Source of the DNA: Gammaproteobacteria bacterium 42_54_T18
Lineage (GTDB): Bacteria; Pseudomonadota; Gammaproteobacteria; Pseudomonadales; Ketobacteraceae
Assembly: GCA_002163245.1 (NCBI GenBank)
Contig: MAAL01000130.1
Location: forward strand, 62,001-126,000
DNA length: 64,000 nucleotides
Direction of reading: 5' to 3'
The position numbers and the translations under genes are program-made. Positions 38,500-46,767 of this stretch are shown here, piece by piece. The number at the start of each line of letters is the position of its first letter. Position 1 is the first letter of the stretch. The notes beneath the pieces were generated by a model. It was not told the origin of the DNA. It saw only the letters and a program-made list of their open reading frames with translations, and made no database searches.

Positions 38500-39567
38500 A
38501 TGCAACCAATCCAAACATTGCAAGATTTTTTATCCGCTTCCGGCGCACAATACCGCTTCTTTGATCTAGGGAGGCGAGTACTTAAAATGGACAAGTCTTT
38601 GTTTGAAAAGATAGAAGCCAACCAGGTTCCCTACCCCTACCCTTTACAGCGCCACGCATGGTTTGGTGTGTTATTTTGGGACCCTAAGAACACCCATCAA
38701 CACCATATTTGGTTTTTAAAGCTCCCATTAGATGAACAAGGCTTCCTAAGCCTCGCTGCGCGAGATGACTTCTTACGTCGCGCCCTAGACCAATTAGGAC
38801 AGGCTATCATAAGCAATCAACAAGACAGCCCTGAACAAGCGGAAAAACCTCAAAAAGACCGAGAACTAAAAGATAACCCCTGGAGCTACACGCCTCGCCA
38901 AGACAAAATGGCAACCTTCCATGCCAAAGCATTGGTAGAGTTAAAACGCCCAGGCAGCCAATACCTCACGTCCATACTCACATACCTCAACCAACCTAAG
39001 CAATTTGCACAATGGCAGCATATTGGCCTTCAGGGCATTGCAGATTTGTGTGCCAGATGTAATGAACCTGCGATTAGTGAACCTCTAATAAAACATTTAC
39101 CCCAATTACCCAGGGAAGTGATGATTCCGTTGCTTCACGGTTTAGAGAACGAAACCATTAACCACGACCTTAGCGGAGCGGTGGTTAACTGTGCAAAACC
39201 GGACACAGAAGACAACACAACTCTCGCGGCCGCTATTCGGGCACTATCTGGCAGTGTTAATAAACAACCCCAAAAACAGTACATCGCTGATACCTTAAGC
39301 ACATACAAAACAGCCCCTGTATCCATTGAAGTACTTGTTGCTGTTAGTGGTCGTGCTTGGGATAGCCTGGCTGATGAAGGCATTGCGTTATTGTTCTTAG
39401 AAGCACTGGCAACCAATGATGCAGGACAAGAAGCCTTTAACCAGGTATTAACGGATGTCCTATTTATTCCAACTGTTGGTCAATGTGTACGCCAAGCATT
39501 TCGATCCACTGAACGATCCGACGCACTCGCAAGCGCTATTGGCAATTTTCTGAGTACAGTACATTGA
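38500..39567 (+). CDS. DUF3549-family protein
   Basis: The 355-aa protein matches the gammaproteobacterial family DUF3549 from its first residues: QTLQDFLSASGAQYRFFDLG, then RRVLKMDKSLFEKIE and the conserved PYPLQRHAWFGVLFWDP and IWFLKLPLDEQGFLSLAARD. The C-terminal half is helical and repeat-like. No catalytic motif is visible and the function of the family is unknown to me. The last four bases of the gene (TTGA) carry the start of the next gene, ychJ, so the two are translationally coupled. No ribosome site is obvious before the ATG at 38500. Confidence 0.82.
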   Translation: MQPIQTLQDFLSASGAQYRFFDLGRRVLKMDKSLFEKIEANQVPYPYPLQRHAWFGVLFWDPKNTHQHHIWFLKLPLDEQGFLSLAARDDFLRRALDQLGQAIISNQQDSPEQAEKPQKDRELKDNPWSYTPRQDKMATFHAKALVELKRPGSQYLTSILTYLNQPKQFAQWQHIGLQGIADLCARCNEPAISEPLIKHLPQLPREVMIPLLHGLENETINHDLSGAVVNCAKPDTEDNTTLAAAIRALSGSVNKQPQKQYIADTLSTYKTAPVSIEVLVAVSGRAWDSLADEGIALLFLEALATNDAGQEAFNQVLTDVLFIPTVGQCVRQAFRSTERSDALASAIGNFLSTVH

Positions 39568-40049
39568 ACACAACAACATGCTCCTGTGGGAGTGGCGTTC
39601 CGTATCAAGAATGCTGCCAACCGTTTCATTCTGGTGATAAATACCCACCCACTGCGGAGCACCTTATGCGTTCCCGCTACAGCGCATTTGTGAATACTGA
39701 TATCACCTATTTACTACATACACGTCATTCCAGCACCCAATCCCTAGACAACTCACAACTCCTACAACAAAGCTGCCAAGAAACAACATGGACGGGCTTA
39801 CTCATCCATCAATGCCACCAAGGCCAAAGAAATGATACCCAGGGTACTGTTACCTTTAGTGCCCATTACATCGAAAACAGCAAACCTGGCGTGCTCACTG
39901 AGACCTCCCGCTTTGTCAAAGAAGAGCAACAATGGTATTACTTAGATGGAGAGCACAGCACATCAAATACTCCCCCCGCTACCATGCCAGGGAGAAACGA
40001 AGTCTGTTGGTGTGGCAGTAGGAAAAAATTCAAACGCTGTCATGGGTAA
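39564..40049 (+). CDS. ychJ: YchJ-family (UPF0225) SEC-C motif protein
   Basis: The 161-aa protein begins at a TTG inside the TTGA that ends the DUF3549 gene. It has the two cysteine clusters of the family: CSCGSGVPYQECCQPFHSGD at the N-terminus and EVCWCGSRKKFKRCHG at the C-terminus, the latter being a SEC-C zinc-binding motif. The core includes AEHLMRSRYSAFVNTDITYL, typical of YchJ. Length matches the family (about 150-160 aa). A zinc-binding cytoplasmic role is inferred; no enzymatic activity is established. Confidence 0.9.
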   Translation: MNTTTCSCGSGVPYQECCQPFHSGDKYPPTAEHLMRSRYSAFVNTDITYLLHTRHSSTQSLDNSQLLQQSCQETTWTGLLIHQCHQGQRNDTQGTVTFSAHYIENSKPGVLTETSRFVKEEQQWYYLDGEHSTSNTPPATMPGRNEVCWCGSRKKFKRCHG

Positions 40050-40111
40050 GTATAAAGAACCAAAGCAAATTACAATATCAAAGAAGTGAAATCGCGCTGC
40101 AGGAGTTAACC

Positions 40112-40477
40112 ATGGTCAGAATGTTATCGATATACTTGCTGGTTTTATTTGCAGTTGCAATGACTTGGTATATTACTAATCAGCTCAAAGATGCCTATGC
40201 AAGTCTAAAAGACAATGGCTCTTTTAGCGCAGCCAAGCCAATTTTTCTATTGCTAGCCTTTGTTTTATTCACTGCAGCAGGTGCCCAATCTTTTTTTGAA
40301 TCCCCCGAAGATATAGCCAGCCACATCTTACTTATTATTACTACAATACTCCTATCCTTCGCACTAGCGATCAATAAAGCATCACTCAAAGGATTACTAC
40401 AAACAAGTAAGCGTTATACATTGAAATTGAAAATGATTATCGCTTACCAGCTTATTAAATTTGGTAAGCGCAAATAG
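40112..40477 (+). CDS. Small membrane protein of unknown function
   Basis: CAGGAG stands before the ATG. The 121-aa product has three hydrophobic helices (LSIYLLVLFAVAMTWYI at about 5-21, AKPIFLLLAFVLFTAAGA at about 41-58, and ILLIITTILLSFALAI at about 72-87) and a basic C-terminal tail (KRYTLKLKMI...KFGKRK). The positive tail should face the cytoplasm. I recognise no family. The gene lies 62 bases after ychJ on the same strand, so it may be transcribed with it. Confidence 0.6.
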   Translation: MVRMLSIYLLVLFAVAMTWYITNQLKDAYASLKDNGSFSAAKPIFLLLAFVLFTAAGAQSFFESPEDIASHILLIITTILLSFALAINKASLKGLLQTSKRYTLKLKMIIAYQLIKFGKRK

Positions 40478-40566
40478 GTTTTGCTCCTTACCTCTTTAAC
40501 CATATTCATATTGACCGTAGCACCTGTTGTTTTATTTATTACTGGACCACACAGAAAGAAGAGGCT

Positions 40567-40740
40567 ATGAATATAAACTCTTCAACTGATACCAATATTA
40601 ATCTAAGTTTTACAGGTTTGATGCCTGTTGATGCTGATGCTCAAAAAACAAACACAATGCACAGTGTGTCATTTTTCATACGAACCAATTCACCATATAG
40701 CAGCTCTGGAGTTAAAGACAAGTTCAACACAAAGAAATAA
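40567..40740 (+). CDS. Possible small protein (57 aa), uncharacterised
   Basis: An ATG at 40567 is preceded by AAGAAGAGG, a strong Shine-Dalgarno match at short spacing. The frame runs 57 codons to TAA at 40738. The product begins MNINSSTDTNINLSFTGLMP and is polar and Ser/Thr/Asn-rich, with no signal peptide or membrane helix. No family is recognised. The ribosome site is the only positive evidence, so this remains a candidate. Confidence 0.3.
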   Translation: MNINSSTDTNINLSFTGLMPVDADAQKTNTMHSVSFFIRTNSPYSSSGVKDKFNTKK

Positions 40741-40810
40741 TACATTTCTCACAAAACAGAACGATAAATCGATTATTTTTTCAATACTTTCAGATACCGT
40801 GTTTTTTTGC

Positions 40811-40838
40811 TTGCCCTAGCGTTTCCCCACCGTATACT
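40811..40838 (+). promoter_or_regulatory. Sigma-70-like promoter of the TRL lipoprotein gene
   Basis: TTGCCC (40811-40816) and TATACT (40833-40838) are 16 bases apart, matching 4 of 6 and 5 of 6 consensus positions. Transcription would start near 40845 and give a leader of about 75 bases before the ATG at 40920. This is a prediction from sequence only. Confidence 0.4.
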
Positions 40839-40919
40839 CGAGTTGATTTGCTTAGAACTGCAAACAATAACAGCCGACACTCGTGTTTGGCATTTAACGT
40901 TTATTTAAAGGAATTAAAC

Positions 40920-41234
40920 ATGCTTAAGAAACTAGCATTGGCAACTGCCGCTTCAGCTACCCTACTATTATCTGGTTGTGCGACTGGGCCTTCACCTGTA
41001 GGTATTGGACTTATCACTGATGTTAAAGGTCCTATCACAGCAACTGGCGAGAAAGGTTCTAAGACTGGTACTTCTTGTGCAAACACTATCATTGGATTGA
41101 TCAACACTGGCGATGCGTCAATTGAAGCGGCTAAAGCTGCTGGTGGCATCACTGTTGTTGCTTCTGCTGATTACCACACAAAAGGATTCTATCCTTTCGT
41201 TGGTGAAACTTGTGTAACTGTTACTGGTAAGTAA
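40920..41234 (+). CDS. TRL-like family lipoprotein
   Basis: The ATG at 40920 follows AAAGGA; the open frame upstream to 40848 lacks such a site. The 104-aa product has a lipoprotein signal with lipobox LLSGC at residue 20. The mature part (GPSPVGIGLITDVKGPITAT, later SCANTIIGLINTGDASIEAA) contains a Gly-rich repeat-like pattern ending ITVVASADYHTKGFY, as in the TRL-like (tRNA-associated locus protein) family. The function of the family is unknown. A strong terminator closes the unit, so it is probably monocistronic and may be well expressed. Confidence 0.78.
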   Translation: MLKKLALATAASATLLLSGCATGPSPVGIGLITDVKGPITATGEKGSKTGTSCANTIIGLINTGDASIEAAKAAGGITVVASADYHTKGFYPFVGETCVTVTGK

Positions 41235-41260
41235 TTACCAATAATACGTAAACGCATAAT

Positions 41261-41301
41261 AAAAAGGGGCGGATAGTAATTCACACTATCTGCCCCTTTT
41301 T
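41261..41301 (+). terminator. Intrinsic terminator of the TRL lipoprotein gene
   Basis: AAAAAGGGGCGGATAGT (41261-41277) pairs with ACTATCTGCCCCTTTTT (41285-41301) over 17 positions, with one G-T wobble and a 7-base loop. The T-tract follows on the plus strand, 26 bases after the stop. Confidence 0.92.
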
Positions 41302-41371
41302 ATTTTCTGGTAAGCTACATCGCATTTAATTAATACACCTCAAACAATTGCGATACCAACGGATGCTTATC

Positions 41372-42115
41372 ATGCCCACTTCAACGATCTTCAAATCATT
41401 AACTCGTGCACTTCTCGGCTTATCTCTAATATGCCTCTCCCTGCTTGGCTGTTCAGATAATAACAGCTCAGATAATAACGGTTCGGATACCAACACAACA
41501 AGCACTTCCCAGGTCTCCCCACCCAACAAATCAAGTGGTGAAACTTATACTGAAGGTGTTCATTACAAAACACTGAAAGACCCGATCATAAACAACTCGG
41601 ATAACATCGTTGTCACAGAATTTTTTTGGTATGGTTGTTCTCACTGCGCAAACTTTGAACCCTTACTTCAGCAATGGAATAAAACAAAGCCTGCGGGAGT
41701 TTCTCTAGAGCAGTCCCCTGCAATGTGGAATGACACAATGAAGCTACATGCAAAAGTGTTCTTTGTTGCACAATCGCTGAAAAATGCGGACAAGCTTCAT
41801 GCTCAGCTTTTTAGCACCATCATGGGGCTACATGGTCAGAAAGATCTAGAAATACACAAAGAAACTCTTGCTGGCGTATTTCAACCTTACGGACTTGAAA
41901 AAGACGCATTTTACGCACAATTGGATGGATTTAAAATTAACGGGCAGCTTAGCCAGGCTGCAAAAAAGATGAAGCAAGCACAATTAAAAGGTACTCCGCT
42001 GATCGTTGTTAATGGGAAATATGCAATTAACAACAGCAACATAAAAAGCGCTGCAGAGCTGCTCACCATTGCCAACTTCCTGGTTGCGAAGGAACAGGCG
42101 TCTATCAAAAAATAA
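41372..42115 (+). CDS. DsbA-like thiol oxidoreductase, predicted lipoprotein
   Basis: Three in-frame starts exist (TTG 41348, ATG 41363, ATG 41372); the last has GGA 8 bases upstream and is used here, giving 247 aa. The N-terminus is a signal with lipobox LSLLGC and then a Ser/Asp/Asn linker with a short repeat (SDNN). The thioredoxin-fold part has EFFWYGCSHCANFEPLL with the CSHC active site (DsbA has CPHC) and the cis-proline loop GTPLIVVNGKY. A helical insert lies between them. It should oxidise thiols of exported proteins, but membrane anchoring is unlike soluble DsbA. No DsbB partner is in the window. Confidence 0.85.
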   Translation: MPTSTIFKSLTRALLGLSLICLSLLGCSDNNSSDNNGSDTNTTSTSQVSPPNKSSGETYTEGVHYKTLKDPIINNSDNIVVTEFFWYGCSHCANFEPLLQQWNKTKPAGVSLEQSPAMWNDTMKLHAKVFFVAQSLKNADKLHAQLFSTIMGLHGQKDLEIHKETLAGVFQPYGLEKDAFYAQLDGFKINGQLSQAAKKMKQAQLKGTPLIVVNGKYAINNSNIKSAAELLTIANFLVAKEQASIKK

Positions 42116-42159
42116 CGCCAAACAACAAACGGCAACAATAATACAGCACAACAAAAACA

Positions 42160-42193
42160 CTGTACAAACACCCAGAGCTGTACAAACAATCAG
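42160..42193 (+). promoter_or_regulatory. Two tandem LexA-like sites upstream of dinB
   Basis: CTGT-ACAAACAC-CCAG (42160-42175) and CTGT-ACAAACAA-TCAG (42178-42193) each match the SOS pattern CTGT-N8-ACAG except at the first base of the right half. They are 18 bases apart, and the second overlaps the predicted -35 box. Two near sites so placed suggest LexA control of dinB. Confidence 0.45.
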
Positions 42194-42207
42194 CACACAC
42201 CTATACT
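42179..42207 (+). promoter_or_regulatory. Predicted sigma-70 promoter of dinB
   Basis: TGTACA (42179-42184) and TATACT (42202-42207) are 17 bases apart, giving 4 of 6 and 5 of 6 matches to consensus. The start of transcription would be near 42214, about 30 bases before the ATG. The -35 box lies inside the second LexA-like site. Confidence 0.45.
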
Positions 42208-42243
42208 AGGCGTAAACCGGTTTCTTAAATACAACAGAGAACC

Positions 42244-43365
42244 ATGAGCGCCTATATTCCTAAACCGTTAGAACAAGCGAATCGAAAAATCATCCACGTG
42301 GATTGTGACTGTTTTTATGCGTCACTAGAGATGCTAGATAACCCCTATTTACGTAACAAACCCATAGCTGTTGGCGGTGACGCTGATCGTCGCGGTGTGA
42401 TCGCAACCTGTAACTATGAAGCTCGAAAATTTGGCATTCATTCTGCTATGGCATCTTCTACGGCAAAACGCCTGTGCCCTCACCTCACCATTGTCCCTCC
42501 CCGTATGAATCGTTACCGGGAAGCCTCCAAACAGATCCAGCAAATATTCAAACAATTTACCCCCACCATAGAACCGCTGTCTTTGGATGAAGCATACCTA
42601 GATGTAAGCGGACAACAGGGCTACAAGGGCAGCGCGACCTTAATGGCTCAAGCGATTCAATCCCAGGTGTTTCAAGAGGTTGGGATTACGGTCTCTGCTG
42701 GTATTGCTCCAAATAAATTTCTTGCCAAAATTGCCAGTGATTGGAATAAACCCAATGGACGATTCATCATCACCCCAGCAGAGGTAGATGGATTCGTTCA
42801 AGCATTGCCGGTTAGTAAGCTATCAGGCGTTGGCAAAGCAACACAGAAAAAACTAGCAGGACTTGGAATCGTCACCTGCAATGACGTCCGCAACTACGTT
42901 CAGAATCACAGTATTTTTGAACTTACTAAGCACTTAGGGGTATTTGGTAAGCGACTACACCAACTGGCTTACGGCTTTGATAATCGACCTGTGCAAGCCA
43001 GAGAATTCCGCAAATCCCTTAGCGTTGAACACACCTATTCAAAAGATTTGCGCGCATTATCAGAATGCATAGAAAAACTACCAGAATTACAGCGTGAGAT
43101 GGAGAATAGACTCAATAAACAATCCAAGTCACACCCCATCAAAAAAGCCTTTATCAAAATAAAGTTTAGTGATTTTACACAAACTACAATTGAGCGCTGT
43201 ATTCAACGTAGCGTGCAAGAGCCACATCTCAATACATACCAAACCCTTTGTGAAGAGGCCTTCGTTCGAGGCAATAAACCCGTTCGATTATTGGGGCTTG
43301 GTGTGCGATTTGAAGAACCGATAAAAGCAGGTTCTCAACTTAGCTTTTGCTTCCCCGCTGCATAG
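42244..43365 (+). CDS. dinB: DNA polymerase IV
   Basis: The 373-aa Y-family polymerase has IIHVDCDCFYASLEM at the N-terminus (first metal aspartate), the steric-gate and fingers region RRGVIATCNYEARKFGIHSA, the catalytic pair in PLSLDEAYLDVS, and the helix-hairpin-helix LSGVGKATQKKLAGLGI. The little-finger domain follows (SLSVEHTYSKDLRAL) and LLGLGVRF ends the conserved part. It extends mismatched primers and bypasses lesions. It ends in SFCFPAA without an obvious beta-clamp motif (QLSF near residue 366 is a candidate). LexA-like sites upstream imply SOS control. Confidence 0.95.
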   Translation: MSAYIPKPLEQANRKIIHVDCDCFYASLEMLDNPYLRNKPIAVGGDADRRGVIATCNYEARKFGIHSAMASSTAKRLCPHLTIVPPRMNRYREASKQIQQIFKQFTPTIEPLSLDEAYLDVSGQQGYKGSATLMAQAIQSQVFQEVGITVSAGIAPNKFLAKIASDWNKPNGRFIITPAEVDGFVQALPVSKLSGVGKATQKKLAGLGIVTCNDVRNYVQNHSIFELTKHLGVFGKRLHQLAYGFDNRPVQAREFRKSLSVEHTYSKDLRALSECIEKLPELQREMENRLNKQSKSHPIKKAFIKIKFSDFTQTTIERCIQRSVQEPHLNTYQTLCEEAFVRGNKPVRLLGLGVRFEEPIKAGSQLSFCFPAA

Positions 43366-43403
43366 TCACCATATGCAAACCCAAACAGCGGGAAAGTATT
43401 TCT

Positions 43404-45284
43404 CTATTTTATACGACGTCTTACCACTACCGCCGAGAACATTAGCAACATCCAAATTCCCAATGCACCGCCAAACTTCTTGATTACAATATTATCGCTG
43501 GTATCTGGGTCTAACAACTCGCTAGACACACTGCCAGTGAAAGACATTGATTTCTTATTTGCTGTGGTTGCAACAAACGTCACCGTTGATGACTCCCCTA
43601 CCGCTAACGCCCCAACCTGACATGTTGCCGCATCAGCATCACAAACAACAGAATCAGACATCGTCGTGACTGATGTCACGTCAACAGGGAAAATCGTTTC
43701 CAATACAACACTCGACGCCGTATCAATGCCGTTATTTGTCACGGTCGCAATATACTGAATAGTACCAATATCAGGATCTTCTGCTGACTTCTTAAATTTA
43801 CCATTATCACCCGTTAACGTTAACGCAAGATTAGCTCGATCAACCGGCTGTATATTACCAAGCGCTAGATTTAGCGCCTGATCTGCATCAACAATTCCGG
43901 TGCCACATCCCGTACAACTTGCAGGAAATGCCCGAGCACTGGTTCGTAAAACATTCTCAACTTCTTCAACGGTTATATCATTCTTCGCACCAAACAATAG
44001 TGCTGCAACACCAGCAACATGGGGCGCTGCCATACTTGTGCCTTGATAATAGAGGTAATTATCTGCTGTTGCACCATCAGCGCCAGCATTTGATGTCGAC
44101 AACACGCCATTAGAGTCATTACTAAAAAACTGTGCTCCACCAGGTGCTGCAACATCAACAATAGAACCAAAATTAGAATAATAAGCTCTGCCACCGGAGC
44201 GATTGTTGGCGGCAACAGTAAAGGCACCAGGGCAGTTTCCTGGAGGGTAAGTATCTGCATTGGCATCACTATTCCCAGCTGCGATAACAACAACAGCTCC
44301 AGCATTACGTGCATCAGCAATCGCGTTGGAATAAGATTGACTACATATACCCGTTGCAGCGCTTCCCAAACTCATGTTAATCACATCTGCTGGGTTTTCG
44401 TTTGTCGGCACTCCATCTACTGGGATACCCGCGGCCCACAACATTGCATCCGTTATATCTGAAGTATAACCGCCACATTTACCCAACACACGAACTGGGA
44501 CAATTTTTGCCTTAGGCGCAACACCCGTAACACCAATATCATTATTGGCTACTGCTGCAATGGTGCCTGCGACATGAGTTCCGTGCCAACTGCTTGCTAT
44601 CTCTTCCGACGGAAAACCTAAGCCACAATCACCAACCCCCATTGCATCACCTGGATCAGTCGCATCGTTATCACGACCATCACCATCGTTACTATAATCG
44701 GTGTCGAAAATAAAATCATAACCAGGAAGAATATTGCCAATTAGATCAACATGAGGAAGATAACCAGTATCCAATACCGCAACTACGGCACCTTCACCTT
44801 CACCTAAACCCCATGCGGTTTCTACATTCAGACCACCTGTCTCCTCAAAATAATGCCACTGATCTGCATACATAGGATCGTTAGGTGCAGCCATTGGCAC
44901 CATCAACAAATCAGGCTCTGCGTATTCAATCGAAGGATCTGTCACAAGGTATTTAATAACGTTTTGTGCTTCTGCTAACGACTTATTACCACCCAAACTA
45001 ACAACCTGCGCACCATTTGCCATACCACGTAAGGTCGATAAGGGTGCTCCCGATTTTTCAGCCGCAGCTGTCAATACACTACGAGTCATTGCCCCTCGAG
45101 CCTGAACCGTTGCACCCGTAGTAGATTTAAATTTTACAATAACCCGAGAAATGGGTGCTTTTGACCAATCAGGGGCAGCCATTGCAACACTTGAGGTTGC
45201 AATGGTCGAAGCAGTAATCGCAGAGCCCATAAGAAGGGAGGTACAAATCGTTGTTAATGAAGGTTTTTTTCCTAAGAACCCCAT
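43404..45284 (-). CDS. Subtilisin-like (S8) protease with DUF11 domain and C-terminal sorting tail
   Basis: The ATG at 45284 has TAGGTG at correct spacing; GTG 45293 is the alternative. The 626-aa protein has a signal peptide ending SVAMAA, an inhibitor-like propeptide (about 45-125), and an S8 domain with the triad in VLDTGYLPHVD, HGTHVAGTIAA and GTSMAAPHVAG. A C-terminal Ig-like DUF11 module follows (LALTLTGDNG...IGTIQYIATVTNNGIDTASS). The tail GGALGIWMLLMFSAVVVRRR is a glycine motif, a hydrophobic segment and a basic end, as in GlyGly-CTERM proteins processed by rhombosortase. No rhombosortase is in this window. Secretion through the type II system and surface attachment are inferred. Confidence 0.9.
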   Translation of the reverse strand: MGFLGKKPSLTTICTSLLMGSAITASTIATSSVAMAAPDWSKAPISRVIVKFKSTTGATVQARGAMTRSVLTAAAEKSGAPLSTLRGMANGAQVVSLGGNKSLAEAQNVIKYLVTDPSIEYAEPDLLMVPMAAPNDPMYADQWHYFEETGGLNVETAWGLGEGEGAVVAVLDTGYLPHVDLIGNILPGYDFIFDTDYSNDGDGRDNDATDPGDAMGVGDCGLGFPSEEIASSWHGTHVAGTIAAVANNDIGVTGVAPKAKIVPVRVLGKCGGYTSDITDAMLWAAGIPVDGVPTNENPADVINMSLGSAATGICSQSYSNAIADARNAGAVVVIAAGNSDANADTYPPGNCPGAFTVAANNRSGGRAYYSNFGSIVDVAAPGGAQFFSNDSNGVLSTSNAGADGATADNYLYYQGTSMAAPHVAGVAALLFGAKNDITVEEVENVLRTSARAFPASCTGCGTGIVDADQALNLALGNIQPVDRANLALTLTGDNGKFKKSAEDPDIGTIQYIATVTNNGIDTASSVVLETIFPVDVTSVTTMSDSVVCDADAATCQVGALAVGESSTVTFVATTANKKSMSFTGSVSSELLDPDTSDNIVIKKFGGALGIWMLLMFSAVVVRRRIK

Positions 45285-45493
45285 GAGAATCACCTAATAG
45301 TATTATTATTGTTTGTTATTCTTATTTATTGTTGTTCCAGCAAAATATCACAGGCTTTTGTTATATGTCAGTAATTAGTTTGTAACCAACCAGAGCATTT
45401 GTGACTGATAAGTTATTTGCCTAATATCACCCCCGAAATTCATCAAAGCTACTAATGCCACTAAAGCTATCCAAGTTTTCACTACCGTAAACC

Positions 45494-45534
45494 AAAAAGG
45501 TTGAATCAGCTCAATAAGCTGATCCAACCTTTTT
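45494..45534 (-). terminator. Intrinsic terminator of the diiron-protein gene
   Basis: An 18-base arm (45494-45511, AAAAAGGTTGAATCAGCT) and its complement (45517-45534) differ at one position, with a 5-base loop. Read on the minus strand the stem ends in T5, 17 bases after the stop codon of the diiron gene. Confidence 0.9.
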
Positions 45535-45550
45535 GCAATCAAAAGCCACG

Positions 45551-46651
45551 TTAAGCCACATTTGACTCAAACAATGGCCGGGACAAATGGTCCCAGTCAA
45601 TATCGGCATCATGATCAAAGTTCTCATAACTCAGTAAACCCAGTGCCTCAAATTTTGAACGAACACTTTCCGTCAGTAAACCAATACGTTTTAGATTCGG
45701 CATAATACGGCTAAACAGAAGGTTTCTAAATTCGCTTAACACTGTGCTTTCCAACACGCAATTTCTTGCATCAATCGGATCCCAACCAAACGCCACAAAC
45801 ACCTCTTCGCTGATCAATCGGTCTCGCATGACAATACAAGCTTCAAATGCAAACAACGCTCGATCTTCTCGCTCCTGATCCGTCAGGCTCTTACAATATT
45901 CTTCCAAGTAATTAACGCCAAAGGTAACATGCCTCGCCTCGTCGCGAATCACCAATCGCAACAATTCTGACAACACAGGTATTCGTGTAGTTGCCCGCGC
46001 ACCTCTGAAAGCCGCCAACGCCAAGCCTTCCAAAATAATTTGCATGCCAATAAATTTTAAATCCCAACGAGAATCCGTAAGGATTTTATCTAGCAACGAT
46101 TTAAGTTTATTGTTAACCGGGTACATAAAACCGATTTGTGTTTGAATGAATTTATTAAACACCTCTACATGTCGCGCCTCGTCAAATGTTTGAGAAGCAG
46201 CATAGAGCTTAGCATCATAGGTCGGAGCACAACTCACTAGCTGCGAGGCCACCAAAAGCGCCCCTTGCTCACCATGAAGAAATTGACTCATATTCGATGC
46301 CATATAATGCCAATCAAACTCAATCTTCCTTTGCTCAGAGAGTGCTTCAAAAGGCGCGTAGCCTTTAAACATATTAAAATCTTGATCGGTACAGTATTCA
46401 TCTTTGCTGATGATTTGAGACCAATCCAGGTCCATTTCCACATTCCAGTTAAGTGTTTTTCCTAATTCGTAGAGTTTACGAATTCGACCATCTGCACTCA
46501 GATAATCCCAATTATACGAACCTGTTAACGGTGTATGAAAAATTTCTCGAATGGACTCTACGTGCTGAGGTTGCATATCCGCAGCTATATCATCTGCGTC
46601 AGGAAAATAACGTAATGCGCTCGGTGGTTCAGTAACTAGTTTTGTTCCCAT
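45551..46651 (-). CDS. Ferritin-like diiron-carboxylate oxidase/oxygenase
   Basis: The 366-aa protein shows the six ligands of a carboxylate-bridged diiron site in order: E128 (HGEQGAL), E158 and H161 (TFDEARHVEVF), E208 (ILEGLAL), and E238 and H241 (RDEARHVTFG). This is a four-helix bundle of the ferritin/R2-like class. The spacing resembles R2-like ligand-binding oxidases and N-oxygenases, but I cannot name a substrate. AGGAG precedes the ATG. The gene is divergent from a LysR gene (116-base gap) and ends at a strong terminator, so it is probably a single, regulated transcription unit. Confidence 0.78.
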   Translation of the reverse strand: MGTKLVTEPPSALRYFPDADDIAADMQPQHVESIREIFHTPLTGSYNWDYLSADGRIRKLYELGKTLNWNVEMDLDWSQIISKDEYCTDQDFNMFKGYAPFEALSEQRKIEFDWHYMASNMSQFLHGEQGALLVASQLVSCAPTYDAKLYAASQTFDEARHVEVFNKFIQTQIGFMYPVNNKLKSLLDKILTDSRWDLKFIGMQIILEGLALAAFRGARATTRIPVLSELLRLVIRDEARHVTFGVNYLEEYCKSLTDQEREDRALFAFEACIVMRDRLISEEVFVAFGWDPIDARNCVLESTVLSEFRNLLFSRIMPNLKRIGLLTESVRSKFEALGLLSYENFDHDADIDWDHLSRPLFESNVA

Positions 46652-46767
46652 GTTCGTTCTCCTATCAAGTTTCGCTTCATTAACTATAATCTAGGAATCA
46701 AACAAAGGCATAATCACAACATTTATGAGTTTTTTTCACAAATAAAAGATATACGGATCAGGGGGAT

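Larger units (their letters stand above)
40478..40919. other. 442-base intergenic region
   Basis: It contains a possible 57-codon gene at 40567-40740 and a sigma-70-like promoter at 40811-40838, both listed separately, and AAAGGA before the TRL lipoprotein ATG. A second overlapping frame (40628-40819) has no ribosome site and no recognisable content. No tRNA or repeat is seen. Confidence 0.5.

Noticed and set aside
40628-40819. 63-codon plus-strand frame
   Set aside because: It overlaps the 57-codon candidate that has a far better ribosome site, and it runs into the predicted promoter of the TRL lipoprotein gene.
43354-43392. CCCGCTG/CAGCGGG inverted repeat at the dinB stop codon
   Set aside because: Only 7 bp with a loop of about 25 bases and no T-tract; too weak to call a terminator.
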